Source of the DNA: Prochilodus magdalenae
Lineage: Eukaryota; Chordata; Actinopteri; Characiformes; Prochilodontidae
NCBI GenBank assembly: GCA_024036415.1
Contig: JAMWET010005455.1
Span: 959,501 to 1,023,500 of the forward strand
Length of the DNA: 64,000 nt
Direction of reading: 5' to 3'
In this document: piece after piece, positions 27,060 to 39,475 of the stretch
How the letters are laid out: each line of letters opens with the position of its first letter
How positions within the stretch are numbered: position 1 is the stretch's first letter
Translations under genes and position numbers: made by a program
Notes under the pieces: generated by a model
Databases searched by the model: none
Told to the model about the DNA's origin: nothing
The model's input: the letters and a program-made list of their open reading frames with translations, nothing else

Positions 27060-27665
27060 AAAACGGCGATGCGCCCGACCTCCCCTTCCCTTCGCCTATT
27101 CTGTCTCCTTTTGGTTCCTCGTCCTTCTTCTCATTACAAAGATATTTATTCTTTTTTTTTCCTCCACCAAGCCCCGCCCCCGTCTGCACACACGACTAGA
27201 CGCTCTACAGGCCGCCAACCGCGTGCAGGCAGCCGCTGAATGACTCCATCTGATTGGCTCAGCGCTGTGTCAATCGAGACGCTTTCCGCCGAGGGACCAA
27301 TCACACACGGCCGGCTCGCGCCCCCCCCCCATCCCAGTTCCCCGCTCCTGTTCACCCTGAACAGCGCGCTGACGTCCGCGTCACGTGATGTTTTCGCTGG
27401 GTTGTAGTGATGTGTAGCCACCATGAGTGAAGGGGAGAAATAAAGATTGATAATGGCAGCCAGCGATTACGGCCCGTCTGCTACCATGCAACGTTCTCGT
27501 CGTGCGTTTCGTGCCGCAGACGCGCCGCGGCGACCCCTCAGACGGCGGTGAGGATTTTACTCGAACGCGTGAAATCTTTATCTGGAGCCTGCAAAACCAA
27601 AAAGAGAAAAAATGGGCCGTGCATCGGTGTAGCGGAGGTACAGTGACCTTTAATCGCGTTGTCCC
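27060..27665 (+). promoter_or_regulatory. irs4: irs4 promoter and CpG-rich 5' region
   Basis: Sharp rise in G+C and CpG. Two CCAAT boxes are visible: an inverted ATTGG at 27253-27257 and CCAAT at 27297-27301. Also TGACGTC at 27370-27376 (CRE-like) and the palindrome GTCACGTGAT at 27380-27389 (an E-box/M-box core, TCACGTGA). There is no obvious TATA box. This is consistent with a CpG-island promoter feeding the ATG at 27666. Confidence 0.55.
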
Positions 27666-30600
27666 ATGGAAGATTTGCCTGATTTCCAAAAGAACGGCGT
27701 TATGTTGTCGCTGGAGGCGCAGCCGCGTCGTGTTGTCACGAAAACGGCACCAGCGGCGGCGGCGGCCACGGCCACCACGACCAACGGCGACACCTCTACC
27801 GGGGAGCCTCCATCCTCCTCCTCCTCCTTCTCAGTCAATAGCAGCGGCTCCCGCTTGCCCGTACACTTGACGGCCTCTTCTCACCAAGGTCCCCAGCCGA
27901 GGAGGCACCATCCGCCTTACCATTTCAGAGTCCATCATCTTTTCCCCGACGACAACACTCAGGAGCCCCTGGCGAGGAAAAACCTGCCCGCGCTTCAGTA
28001 TAAGGTCCATGACTCTGCCTTTTGCCGCGTGCTCAGCGCTGACACCACTGCTGCTGCTCTCGCCGCCGCCGCTGTTTGCTCAGGCGGCGTGGACAGAGAC
28101 ATCTGGAAGTGTGGCTATCTCCGCAAGCAGAAGCATGGCCACAAGAGGTTCTTCGTCTTGAGAGGCCCCAGCAACCTTGGGCCCAGCCGTCTGGAGTACT
28201 ATGACAGCGAGAAGAAATTCAGAAACACTCTCAAAGCTGCTGCTGCTGCCGCCGCCGCTGCCTCCTCAACTGCCAGCGTCGCATGCCCTCCTAAGAGGGT
28301 GATTTACCTGTCCCAGTGTTTTACAGTCAACAAGAGGGCTGACGCTAAGAACAAATACCTCATCGCTCTTTATACTAAAGACGAATATTTTGCTATGGTG
28401 GCTGACAACGAGCAGGAGCAGGAGGACTGGTACTTGGCCCTCACCGAGCTGATGACGGAGGGCAAAAAGGGGCAGCTGGACACAGACGAGCTGGACGATG
28501 GCTATGGGACGATATCACCTGGCACCATATTCAAAGAGGTGTGGCAGGTGAACGTGAAACCCAAAGGTTTGGGGCAGACCAAGAACTTAATGGGGGTGTA
28601 CCGTCTGTGCCTTTCCGCCAAGACAATTCACCTGGTGAAGCTGAACTCGGAGACCCCTGCTGTGAACCTGCCGTTAATGAACATCCGCCGCTGTGGCCAC
28701 TCGGAGAGCTTCTTCTTCATCGAGGTGGGCCGCTCCTCTTCCATCGGGCCAGGTGAAATCTGGGTGCAGGTGGAGGACTCAGTGGTGGCCCAGAACATGC
28801 ACGAGACCATTCTGGACACCATGAAAGCACTGAAGGCCTTCCCGGACTTCAGACCGCGGAGCAAAAGCCAGTCATCCGGGTCCAATCCTATCCCCTTCAT
28901 CACGACCCGCCGCCACCTCGGCAACCTGCCGCCAAGCCAGACTGGTCTGCAGCGCCCCTCCAGAACGGATTCGGTGACTGGAACTCCTCCTGCAGGGAAT
29001 GGTAAAGGAGGAAGGGGTCAGCGCTACCGCACGTCCAGTGAAGGGGAAGGCACCTCGGACCGGCCACTCAGCTCTGGCACCGGTAGCCTGGTGCATCTGA
29101 ACACACCCTGTCTGAACATAGGCAGGGAAGAGAGCGGCTGCTGCTGTGCCCATGCCTCGCCTGGTTCCGGCCATCATACCCGTTCTGCCTCCCTCCCTGT
29201 CTCACACTTCCTGTCTGCCACCAGTCCCATCAGTGTTTCCAGCAGCAGCGGTCACGGTTCGGCCTCGGACACACACACGCGGCCCTCCAGCTCCTCCATC
29301 TGTGGCTCCCCGAGCGACGGTGGCTTTAACTCCTCTGATGAGTTTTGCCCCAGCCCTTGTGACTTTAGGTATTTCCGTGCAAGCAGTAGCACACCCGAGT
29401 CCCATGGTAACACTCCGCCCATTAGGGAGGAGTACCGACTGGTGGACTACATGGCCATGGATTGGCACAAGGACACGCAGGGCGGAGCAAGGACTTTTGA
29501 GGAGGAGAGTAGTTATATGGAAAGGACTTTCCTCAAGCTCGCACATTCCTCCAAGCCTAAGCTTGGCAATGGTTTAGGTGTTATGCACCAGAAAGCTACG
29601 CAGACCTCATCTTCGTTAGATGAATCGAGCCCTGTGGAGTCAAAACGGCACCCAGTGTGCTCGTGCCTTCTTAAAGCAGGCTATAAGTCTTACTCTGAGT
29701 TACATCACCCAACCAGGCCTCCCTCACTCAACTCTGACGGTCAAAAGAAACTGCCTAAGGATGATGGCTACATGCCCATGATGTACAACATTGTCCCCTC
29801 TCCTAATGCAGATTACACCCCTATGCAACGCAGAGCAAACCACCCAGCCACGCTGGACATTCATCCCTGCTCTTCGCAACAGGTGGACAGGCATGGCTAC
29901 ATGATGATGCTGCCTGCAGACAGCCCTTCACCAGGAATAACCAGCCCTTCCAGCAGAAACCAGGTGGAGTATGACGATTATATGGATATGTCCCAAATCG
30001 CCTCAGCTGAAGGATACCCCCCAGCCTCCCCTGATGGGCCCAAATCTCATGGCTCATACTTCTCCCTTCCACGCTCTTACAAAGCTCCGTCTCGAGAGAA
30101 CCGCCAGCAGACAGAATACATTCCCATGTCCCCGGCTGAGCCGCCTAGCCCGCCCAGTCCTGGGGAGTACATCCACATGGATTTTAGTGACAGGCCTCCT
30201 CATGCTGCGTCCTCCCCATCAGCTATGGACTCCCCCTCCACGCCAAGCTCCCAGCCCTGCTATCAGCTCTGCTGCTCTTCACCAGACCATGACTACTTAG
30301 GTCTAAACATGGATAGCCTCCTGAAGGACCGCCCCCCTCGCCACTCTCTTGTAGCTCCGTGGAACCCCCCGAACTATGCGCGCCCCTTAGGGTGTGCTTA
30401 CGGCCGAACTCAGGCCGACTTCGACCCTGAGAAGGTGCACGCTAGATGTGTAGAAGCTGGAAGTCCCTCCAGAATGATGCAGCACCTCTGCGTGACGGAC
30501 AGGCCCCCCAGTCCTCCAATGGAGCCCAAGGTCATCAGGGCAGATCCGCAGGGCCGGAGGAGACACAGTTCAGAGACCTTCATCCCTTCGCCTGGTGGCA

Positions 30601-33600
30601 CCGCCAGTGGATGCAGCAACAGAGCCCCTGCCAACCTTGGTCTTGCAGAAAGCAGCAGGTGGCAGAACTCTGCTTCGTTTGATAGCGTGTGGTCCCACGC
30701 GGAAGATCAAGGATCTCCTGATTCCGTAGTCCTCGCTCCAAACTGTGCTCCTGGAGGAACGCGCCGGAATGCTTCATCCAGCTACCTCAACTACATTGCT
30801 CTGGACCTGAGGGAAGTCCCCAGGATCACCCGCGATGCCCCCCCTCCGCACCCAGCTCATGGGACCCTCCAAGAGAGTGAGGCCTATGCTGGTATAGACT
30901 TCTCCATGTCAGGAGGACACACCACTGCCTCAAAAGGTTGGTTGTATTTCTGTCTCCCCTTATGCTACAAACTTAAGTGACCTCTAACCTGGCAGGTGCA
31001 TGTACTGTGTGCTGTCCATGCTAACTTTCTCCATCTTATTCACTTATTTCACTGTTAGCATGCTGGCTTGTGGAATTAATAATCGGGCAAAGTGCAATAA
31101 ATACACACATGCATATATGTATATATCGTCTCTGTCCAAAGAAAAATATGCATCTCCATTTTTGTAGAGTTTTACTTTTGTGCATCATTAGATCACATGA
31201 TCAACCATTTAGACTGTGTGAAAATTTCATGATCAGTGGACCAACAGAAATGGCCCAAAACTGTCTGGAAAGATGTCTGGTTCCATTGACTTGCATCAAA
31301 ATTAAATGAGGCTTTTGCCCTCTCCTTTAAAGTTGCCATTTTGGAGATACTTGTTTTCCTTGGGACAGGGACGGTATCTATTGTGTAGACTCTAACTGTT
31401 AGCGTTTTGGTGTCCATTAGTTATAGCTACTGTGTTGCACTCACTTGAACATGTCTTTGTTTTTGACTCTGCTTGTTTTGATGTGAAATGCCCAGTCTTT
31501 ACAGTGTCTTAGGCAGAGTTCAAGTGTCGTTTCAGCACCGAGGAGCTATCCCTGTAAATAGAGCAAAGCATTTAATAAGCCAGAAAAAGTCCTCAAATTT
31601 TCATTATTGGGTCAAAAAATGACTGAATGAAATGACTTTTTGTTTTGCACTTGAAATCACACTTCATAAAAAGACAAACCTTTTTTTCTTTTTTTTTGGC
31701 ACCTGAGTCCTGTATAGGACAGATATGGATTTGTAAAGTGAGCTTATGAATCTACATTAAAGATAAGCACATGCAGATAGAGTTGTCTGAGTTGGGCTCA
31801 GTAGGGCACAATCCTTCATATGAATGTTTTTGTGGTGTCATGTGTCAGCCATCCTCTCAAACCTTGCACAGTCTCTCTGCCCATCAAGCATGGCTGTATG
31901 TCCGTAACGGATGAGTGACTTCATCTTCCCATTTGATGAGGAGGTTTGTTTTCCTGGCAGCAATCTTGTAGTAAACAGCAGTAAGTATGTGAGGTCTGAT
32001 GTCATTCAGGTCTGATGTCATACAGTGCAATTCAAAGACTGCTGTTCTCATTGTTGAGCCCACTGGGCATAATTGCTAATTATACAGAGGCATATGGTAC
32101 ATGTAGTCCTACCCAATAGTATTCTATGAGATGTTTTGTTCTACATCATGAAGATTTAACAGCAGTTATATCTGTTTACTGTACTATTTAAATGAACAGT
32201 GAACCTACTCGTAATAACAGTAGTAGCATTCACCCAACAGCACCTCCTTTAATCTACACTCACTGTGGGCTTTATCAGCTCCTTTGACCATATAAGAGCA
32301 CTTTGTAGTTCTACAGTTCCAGACTATAGTCCATCTGTTTCTCTGTATATATTGTTACCCTGTTCTTCAATGGTCAGGACCCCCACAGAGCAGGTATTAT
32401 GTGGATGGTGGATCATTCTCAGCACTGCAGTGACACTGATGTGGTGGTGGTGGTGGTGTCTTAGTGTGTTTTGTGCTGGTGTCCAATCTAATAGACAGTC
32501 CTACCTTGCTGGTCCATCCTCTAGGTGTAAAGTCAGAGATGATGGCTCATGATTCTAAGACCCTCAGGGACACTGAGATCAGCATCACTGCTGTGTCTGT
32601 TCAACTCACACCAGCACAACACACACTAACACACCATCAGTGTGAGTGCCACTTCAGTGCTGAGAATGATCCACCAGCTTCATCCTTCCTGCTCTGTGCT
32701 GGTCCTGACTATTGAAGAACAAGATAGCAATGTGAACAGTGAAACAGATGGACTACAGTCTGTAACTGTAGAACTACAAAGTGCTCCTATATGGTCAGTG
32801 AAGCTGATAATTAACAGTGAGTGTAGATATAAGGAGGTGTACCACCAGGAAGAGTTTGGATCCAGCTCACCTGGACCTTCATTATCTCAGGGTTGATGGA
32901 GCCTGTGCTGCCTTGAAGTCTTGTTGAAATGTCATTTACAAGATCAGCCCATGTGGATGGCATCACATTGTGCTATTTAATGAGGATTTTATTTCAATGA
33001 GCCCAGATTTTCCAAATTAGGTGCACGTCAACAAAACAGCAGTGGTAGCTGCTGATACACTGTTGTATTTTAGTTATTCAGCAATCACACACAAATACGG
33101 CAGGCCCGGAACATCCACATGTGAAAATATGAATACAGGCAAATGTTGATGATGAGCTCTGTCTGGACAAATCACCACTGTGTATCAGCAGACTCTCTCC
33201 AAGTTTTACTATGAATGTTTTTTCCAGCACGTCTATCTCGTTTCTAGTCAAAACCACTGGAACAGAAACAAAGTCCATGTTGCAACTTGAGAAGTCTCAT
33301 GTAGGAGCTTGCAAGGTCGACTTAAAGGCATTATAAACTCAGGCAGATTTGGGTGCCACTGTTTTAACTTTGTCTCAGAACTGTCATAAAACAACGTCTA
33401 TTGCATCAGGCAGCATATTCTTAATCATTTCATTCAAGCTATAGCTTCTTGTGATGTTGAATTTAGAGGCACTAGAGATTTCAGACAGCTGGCTCCCATC
33501 ACCACCTCTCTGAAGAGTTCTGAGTGTAAAGCTGTGTCTCAGTTGTGTGCCTCACACTAATACTACACACTATATACCATGTACTAATCTTTACAGTATG

Positions 33601-36289
33601 GGTTCTGCTGGCTAGTACACACAATATAAGCGTACTACATCGTTTCTTACTAACAGGAAGTGATGAAGCCATTGTCGTTCTGATCTGATGCATTCTAAGA
33701 GTATTATTTACTAGAATACATGTATTCTTACAGGCTGTTCTGATAGGTTTGGGTTAAACTCACATTTATACACCATCTCTGGTTCCACCGCAGCCGCTGT
33801 GGCATCACCATCTGCCATTTCTTCATCATTTTCCAGACATAAGAACCTCCTCCCTTTTCGTTCCCCACTGCATTGTGCGATAATAGTGTCTATCATAACA
33901 CTACTCAAAGATCCACTGGTCCTAAGAGTGCATTGTGGGTTTTTGAGTATTCTTAAGTTTGACATTTGTAGCGATGCTGTATGCTACATACTCAAACACT
34001 AGTTACTAGTGTTAGTTGTAAGTGTGCATTTGGGACTCACCCCATAGCTTCTCTAGAAAGGACCATTTCCAATCAAACCATAGGGAAGGCTTGAGCTGTA
34101 GGTAAGGGAACCAGCCCTGACCGGAAAGTCGCCGGTTAAATTACCTCGACGGTCAGAACACATTTGAAGAACTATTAAGCAAGGTACCTAACGGCAACCT
34201 GTTCCCCAGGGTGCTCACTGCCCCCTAGTGTGTGTGTGTGTGGGTGGTTGGTTGTTTGGGTGTGGGGTTGTTTTTGTTTGGTTGGTTAGGTGGTTGTTGA
34301 TGGGTAGCTTGGGTGGGTGTTTGACTGCACAGATGGGTTAAATTCAGAGGTCAAATTTGGAGAATTAGAGGGTAGCCAAGTCTTTGAGTATAAAGATTCC
34401 ACCCTCTCAGCCAAAGTCAGGCTACCAGAGGCCTCCATAATTAAAACACTTGATCAGTCTATTAACTATACCATGTTTACATGAGCAGGTACCCAGCTGG
34501 CTGGATTTGACGGGTCTTATGGATCTGACTGTGCTTTAAGTGGCTGCTCGGTGACTTGAGCAGTAATCTGATGTAGAAAGGTATTGTTCTATTCCATCCG
34601 GCCTGCTGGGTCAGTCCATTAGGTGGAGATGCTACAGTCACCTGCTCTGCTACTCTTCAAGTGTTCACACATGGATTAGCATCGTCCTGGGAACACCCCC
34701 CCACACCCACAGCTTTCCGAAGGAGATTAAGTAAAGGTGTTGATTTGTGAAGCAAGTAGTCCTGTGTGTTGTTCTTCTTCATCATCACTGTTGCCATCTT
34801 TGTTGTGTCTGCCATCATGATCCTCATCTATAGTGCACAGCTTGTTTCTCTAAGAGTGTCACATTTGTTTTTCAGCCAATAGGCAGCCATAATTCTTGAG
34901 TCCATTTAATGGTTGTGACTAGGCCTGTGTATGGGTAAGAACCTGGCAATACGAATCATAATATTGGCGTTAAAATTAGATATATAGTGCAATATTGTAA
35001 ATGAGGCGATGAGTCACGTTGAAGTTCAATTAAAACTTCTATGTGTAGGTGTGCTAATGCTCATGTTAGCAGTGCGTCCTTGCGCTACTTGTTAACGCTG
35101 GAGTACGAGAGAGTCTAACGGTACACTGGCATCATGAAGAACACTGCCATCTAGTGGTTAGTGGTTTAAATGCAACACAAAACGATCAACTGATCCACTG
35201 TCTGTCACAAATCTTTGATTGTAATCTACTGATTTAAAACTGTACTGTACTTTAAAGTACTGTACTTTTGGGAGTCAGTACAGACAGTATTGCATAATAT
35301 TATGATATTCTATATTTCCGAGTTCTACTTACGCCTCCAATGAAGTCACTTTATTGGCCAGTCTTACAGACTAGACTAGATTAAATAGGACCTTTCAATG
35401 GTGAAACTCGGTAAGCTTTGCGTTTAAGTCAAAGATTTATTTATCATTTTTTACAAAATATTTCACATATTCAATATTGTGTCTGTAATTCTATATGTTA
35501 CATATCAACTGTACAGAAACATGCTGACTCAGTGGTGATGAACATTATAACCATTTAATGTTGCTATCCAAAACCACCACTTCTTATATATTGTGTTTAT
35601 TAATGTTGAAATGTTTTTGGGGGTTTAGAGGGGGCTGTTGTCTTTGGGTATCATTTTGCCTTCCGACGTGGCTTTTCATACATTTTAAAAGTCCAAATTA
35701 TACACTCATCCTTAAAAAGAATAGCTGCACCCAAAAGGAAGAGTGGGATTGCAGTGCTGTTGGCAAGAAAGATAAAGGTTACCAGGTACAATAAACGATG
35801 ATGCATTTAGACAGATATGGGCAATATTTTATTAAGTTACTAATGCACGTAGTGTCTCTCAGTAAAACATCGAGCCTCCATGTTTGATAACCCAACATGC
35901 CACTTGAAACATTCTCATGTCTCACAGTGTCAAAGCCACCCGCCAAGTTTCATTCCTGTCGGTTGATTCCTTCTGGGTCTTGATGAGCGTGTATCAGAAC
36001 TATCAAAGAACACTGTGTCTGGCACCAGGCAGCATATTCTTAGCCATGTAGTTTAGCATTTAGAGACATGCAACACTTCTCACCACCACTGTGTTTCTCT
36101 AGATCCAGAACATTGGAATGACTTTGTTTACATCTTAATAATTTAAAGTATGCAGAAATTTAGCTTGGAGTTGGCTTGTAATTGGTTGTAATCACTACAA
36201 AGGCTCTAAAGAAACACCGTCTCAGAGCTATAAATAGCATGTTCCTCAGATCCAAACCTAATCTACCTCTTTTCTCTCGCGCAGAGTGA
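27666..36289 (+). CDS. irs4: Insulin receptor substrate (IRS4-type adaptor), complete
   Basis: Exon 1 27666-30936 and exon 2 from 36285, with TGA at 36287-36289: 1091 aa. This is a cytoplasmic adaptor that binds activated insulin/IGF-1 receptors and, once tyrosine-phosphorylated, recruits PI3K p85 and other SH2 proteins. PH domain about 149-255 (CGYLRKQKHGHKRFFVLRG); PTB domain about 292-395 (EVWQVNVKPKGLGQTKNL, MNIRRCGHSESFFFIEVGR). Seven YXXM PI3K sites: Tyr 595, 702, 717, 745, 772, 818 and 835. C-terminal SHP2-type motifs LNYIALDL and YAGIDF. A run of nine Ala lies in a PH loop. The body resembles IRS2, but GYMMM followed by Pro-rich sequence and SYFSLP before a YxPM site match IRS4, and gucy2f linkage supports irs4. 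Exon 2 adds only the final Glu, as in IRS2-type genes; without splicing the frame would run to 30980. Confidence 0.85.
31118..31383. mobile_element. Family D miniature element
   Basis: Contains GTCCAAAGAAAAATATGCAT at the left, the body blocks TGGACCAACAGAAATGGCCC and GGTTCCATTGACTTGCAT, and TTTGGAGATACTTGTTTTCC at the right. Related copies lie at 38708-38955, 42235-42490 and 42590-42795. No coding capacity. Confidence 0.6.
32240..32845. mobile_element. Family A fold-back element, near full copy
   Basis: Two arms of about 200 bp are inverted copies: the left has GAGCACTTTGTAGTTCTACA, AATGGTCAGGACCCCCACAG and GATCATTCTCAGCACTGCAG; the right has their complements. The centre carries GTGTTGTGCTGGTGT-type sequence in both directions. 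No transposase. Other copies or fragments lie at 14083, 25425, 40026, 44085, 48650 and 54035. Confidence 0.75.
33528..34040. mobile_element. MITE-like element with TGTGTCTCAGTTGTGTGC end
   Basis: The left end (GTGTCTCAGTTGTGTGCCTC, ACTAATACTACACAC) is related to the inverted right end (AGTGTTAGTTGTAAGTGTGC, TTTGGGACTC). The middle is unrelated. It looks like a non-autonomous DNA transposon with imperfect terminal inverted repeats. Confidence 0.4.
34098..34235 (+). repeat. SINE-like repeat
   Basis: Carries AAGGGAACCAGCCCTGACCG, a degenerate box B-like GTCGCCGGTTAAATT, and AGGGTGCTCACTGCCCCCTA, followed by a GT-rich tail. A related copy starts at 62250. Confidence 0.45.
35701..35990 (-). mobile_element. 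Tc1-like family B short copy in irs4 intron
   Basis: Both ends are present (AATAGCTGCACCCAAAAGGA; GATTCCTTCTGGGTCTTGATG) with the transposase core missing, leaving about 290 bp. Confidence 0.55.
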
Positions 36290-36486
36290 GCAAGTCGTAT
36301 GCTGGGAGGAAATCAGGACATTGGGATAACCAGTGAACTCTGGAATGCAGAAGAGGAAGCTGCCTCCTCCTCATCAGACCTCCAACTACAAAGACTGAAA
36401 CTGCACAACCTCTTTTGCTCTGTATCTCCTACATAACTGCCTCAAACCGGTTCCATTTTTCTTTTTCTGTTTTAAAAAATCGGTTT

Positions 36487-36541
36487 ATTTATTTATGTAT
36501 GTATGTATGTATGTATGTATTTATTTATTTATTTATTTAGA
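36487..36541. repeat. TATG/TTTA tetranucleotide repeat
   Basis: Runs of TATTTATT pass into five or more TATG units and back into ATTT units. It lies 200 bases after the irs4 stop. Confidence 0.8.
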
Positions 36542-37551
36542 CACCAGTTCTTGTTTACTTGAGTGGCTGCACTGAATATAAGTCAGAATCAGAACTGTGA
36601 ACTCCGACCAGACATATAGCACTTATTAGTTTCCCTTTACAGTACTTTGTCCTTCTTATTTACAGCCGTCGTTTTTGTTCCTCACCAAAATCTGCTAGAA
36701 CTTTGTAAATAGGAGGAGCTTGTATATCAGATACCATTTTGTAAAATGTGCCAACTACTTAGTAGTCCCCTCCACACACACGCGCACACACACACACACG
36801 TAAACTCACGCACATATATGATATATAATATAGATCTTGTTGATTTGTATTGATTTGTATTTATATGAAGGGTGTATTTTTTCAGGGAGCATTTAGTTGC
36901 TTGCGGATCCTGCACATAAATTGTAAAGGGGTTTTAAGTTGGCCGCACAGACCACCTCTGTGAACACTTACCGTCATTTTTACTGTACAGCTTTTACGAT
37001 ATGGACAGTTGGGGTTTTCATTCCCGCTAAGGGCTTGGGGACACGAACTGGTGAGATCAGTCAGGGGCTGGACGAGGTTGCACAAGGACAAAGGCTTAGG
37101 TTGAGCAAGTTTTCAGTATTATAATATGGCAGTACTTAAATAAGCCTCCTTCCTTCTTGGCCTGGATGGTGCTAGGGATAACCATTAACTGGGATGGTCA
37201 GTACTGCCGCTGACCATTACTGCAATACCCAAACAATCAGTCATATCAGCACAGTGAGCCCGTAGGCATGCTGGTTCCAAACTCTAGCCAGCTGGTTGGC
37301 TTTCTAGATTACATTGTGTATGCATGTTATTAGCGGCCAGCCCTTCTTAATTGGTTGTTGTCTGTTCAGTTTAGCAGTTCATGCTCATTTGAACTTATGC
37401 CATTTCCGTAACCACAAAAATGATTAAATAAGTCAGACTTTAAAGTCAGAGTGTGGTCAGATTGCAGAGTAGTTTCTGGACCACTCTAAAAAGAAGGCCC
37501 AGTCAATATTACGCCTTCAAATGCAAAATCAGCATTATACTGATGAATTAA

Positions 37552-37950
37552 AGCTCACCGGACAAAAAAAACCTACCTCATAACATGTAGTGATTTAGTG
37601 GATGCCTTCCCTGGCACAGTTCTGAGGCGAATTCCCTGTAGACTGGGATTTCTGCCACTGCTGGTAGACCTGTATGACTGTACGCTTCCATACACCTGCT
37701 AATTCGGCTACGTCCTTTCACACTATGGTGTTTGGCACACCCAAATGCAGTTACTCCTTTTAGCCAATCATTAACATCTGATTTGGACCCTTTTACCACA
37801 CATGGATCGAGACATTCCCTGCGCTGTACCACCTCTTCTCAGTCTATGAATCCTGTCACTCACACCCCGCAGGCATTTATAGGCCCATCATCATGCAGCG
37901 CTATCTGCAGGAGCCTGAAGTTACTACCACCTTCAACATGCAAGGTGACC
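37552..37950 (-). mobile_element. Family C DNA element copy
   Basis: Starts with the family end (AGCTCACCGGACAAAAAA). Contains the shared blocks CTGCTGGTAGACCTGTATGA and TCCTTTTAGCCAATCATTAA. The minus strand keeps scraps of the helix-turn-helix-like peptide. Confidence 0.55.
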
Positions 37951-38707
37951 AGTGTTTTTTCCAGTGTGCTTATAATGGCAGTAATGGATAATTTGCTTAC
38001 GTCCTTGGAAGACATGTCCTTCCTTATTACCACGTTGAGATGATCGGATTCATCCACTCAGAAGGTGGATGGAGTTTTTTTTTTTTTTCCTAAACGCACA
38101 TGTATATATAGTATTGACTTCAAGGTATTAGCATTCCAGTCAAAGAATTTTCGAATAATTCCCAACCTTGCAACCTTGTGCCCTCACTGCATCCAAGCCC
38201 TTATGGGGATTCACTATGAAAACACTCACCTGTCCCCCCTCCCAGAGTGTTCCATGAGTGAAGGTTAGGCAACATTGGACGGTTTATGCGATGCAATGGG
38301 AAAAATATCGCTTATCACAAAAGGAACCGGGATACGTTCTTAAGACGCCGATAGCACTTTGTAGGTATTAGATGATAACAGTGTTTCCCATTAACACTAA
38401 CATGGTTAGTTATCATGGATGCTACCTCCTGTCCATAAGATTGAGAATAGATCTAATATGGCGCAGTTAGATTGTCTTCGTTGAAGACTCCCTAAGACAA
38501 ATGAATCGTAGTATTGCTGGAGCGGTAGATCAGTCGTGAAGTCACGAAGTGGGCATTTGGTTATAATGTGGGAGGCTGTTGTGAAGGCTGAGAAATGTCT
38601 GCTGATGCCTTTGCACTCTTAAAAATAAAGGTTCTTAAAGGGTTCTAGGTTAATTATTCAGTTGATGCAGAACCTTTATATTATGTGGAAGTTCTTAAAA
38701 GCATAAA

Positions 38708-38955
38708 ACTGTATTTTGTCGTTGTCCAAAGACAAACATGTAGCACAATTATTGTTGATCATACTTTAATGCATCATTTGAACACAGCAGCTGCTGTTTA
38801 CACTGTGTGAAAACTTAACGATAAATGGACCAACAGAAATGGCCTAAAGTTGCTTGGAGAAAAGTCTGGTTCCATTGACTTGCATTAACAATACAGTAGG
38901 TATGTGGGCTCTCCTGTAAAGATTTGGAGATACTTGTTTTTCTTTGGACAGTGAT
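38708..38955. mobile_element. Family D miniature element copy
   Basis: Same body as 31118-31383: ATGGACCAACAGAAATGGCC, CTGGTTCCATTGACTTGCAT and GGAGATACTTGTTTTTCTTT. The terminal GTCCAAAGACAAACAT and TTCTTTGGACAGTGATG are inverted relatives. Confidence 0.6.
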
Positions 38956-39475
38956 GATACATTTTCTTTTTTTCTGGCATCACTTTGAAGAACCTTTATT
39001 TTTGGAGTATAGCAGCTCTGGCACAGGATGGTCAAAGAGTAGTGAGTGTGTATAGGGTGTCTGTGACTATCTGAAAAGAAGAAATCTGCTTTTTGGTCTT
39101 TTGGTGCAGTTTCTTTTTGTCATCTTGCCTTTCAAAAGGTGGAATTCCAACATTTTGCCTGTCTTAAAGTGGAACTCTAGCATTGTATTTCAGAATTCTG
39201 GCATAATTCTAACATCAGGATGTAAACAAAGTCATATAAAGTGGTTTGATGTGGAATTGTTCATTGTAGAGAAGGCTATCGACTCTGATTTCATCTGCTG
39301 GTGTTAGGAACTAGAGGTCGTAATATCTACACTGATTGTGGTTTTATTTATCATCTGAAATTGCAGGTGAATCTACAGTCTTCTACAGTTTTAATATGTA
39401 GTGTTGATCATGTTAAAGGGTGGTAGATTAAAACTAAATTGGCACCACTGGCCTCTTCACATTATATATATCCTC

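Larger units (their letters stand above)
30937..36284 (+). other. irs4 intron, repeat-filled
   Basis: The donor is G|GTTGGT (not consensus after position 2) and the acceptor CTCTCGCGCAG at 36274-36284. Inside are family D (31118-31383), family A (32240-32845), a MITE-like element (33528-34040), a SINE-like repeat (34098-34235) and family B (35701-35990). No other gene is seen. Confidence 0.55.

Noticed and set aside
29146..29577. 143-codon ORF inside irs4
   Set aside because: Alternative frame of GC-rich IRS coding sequence with no recognisable domain.
27666..30936. Assignment of the IRS gene as irs2
   Set aside because: PH and PTB sequence is IRS2-like, but the GYMMM and SYFSLP blocks and the neighbouring gucy2f and atg4a fit IRS4 better. 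Not fully excluded without a tree.
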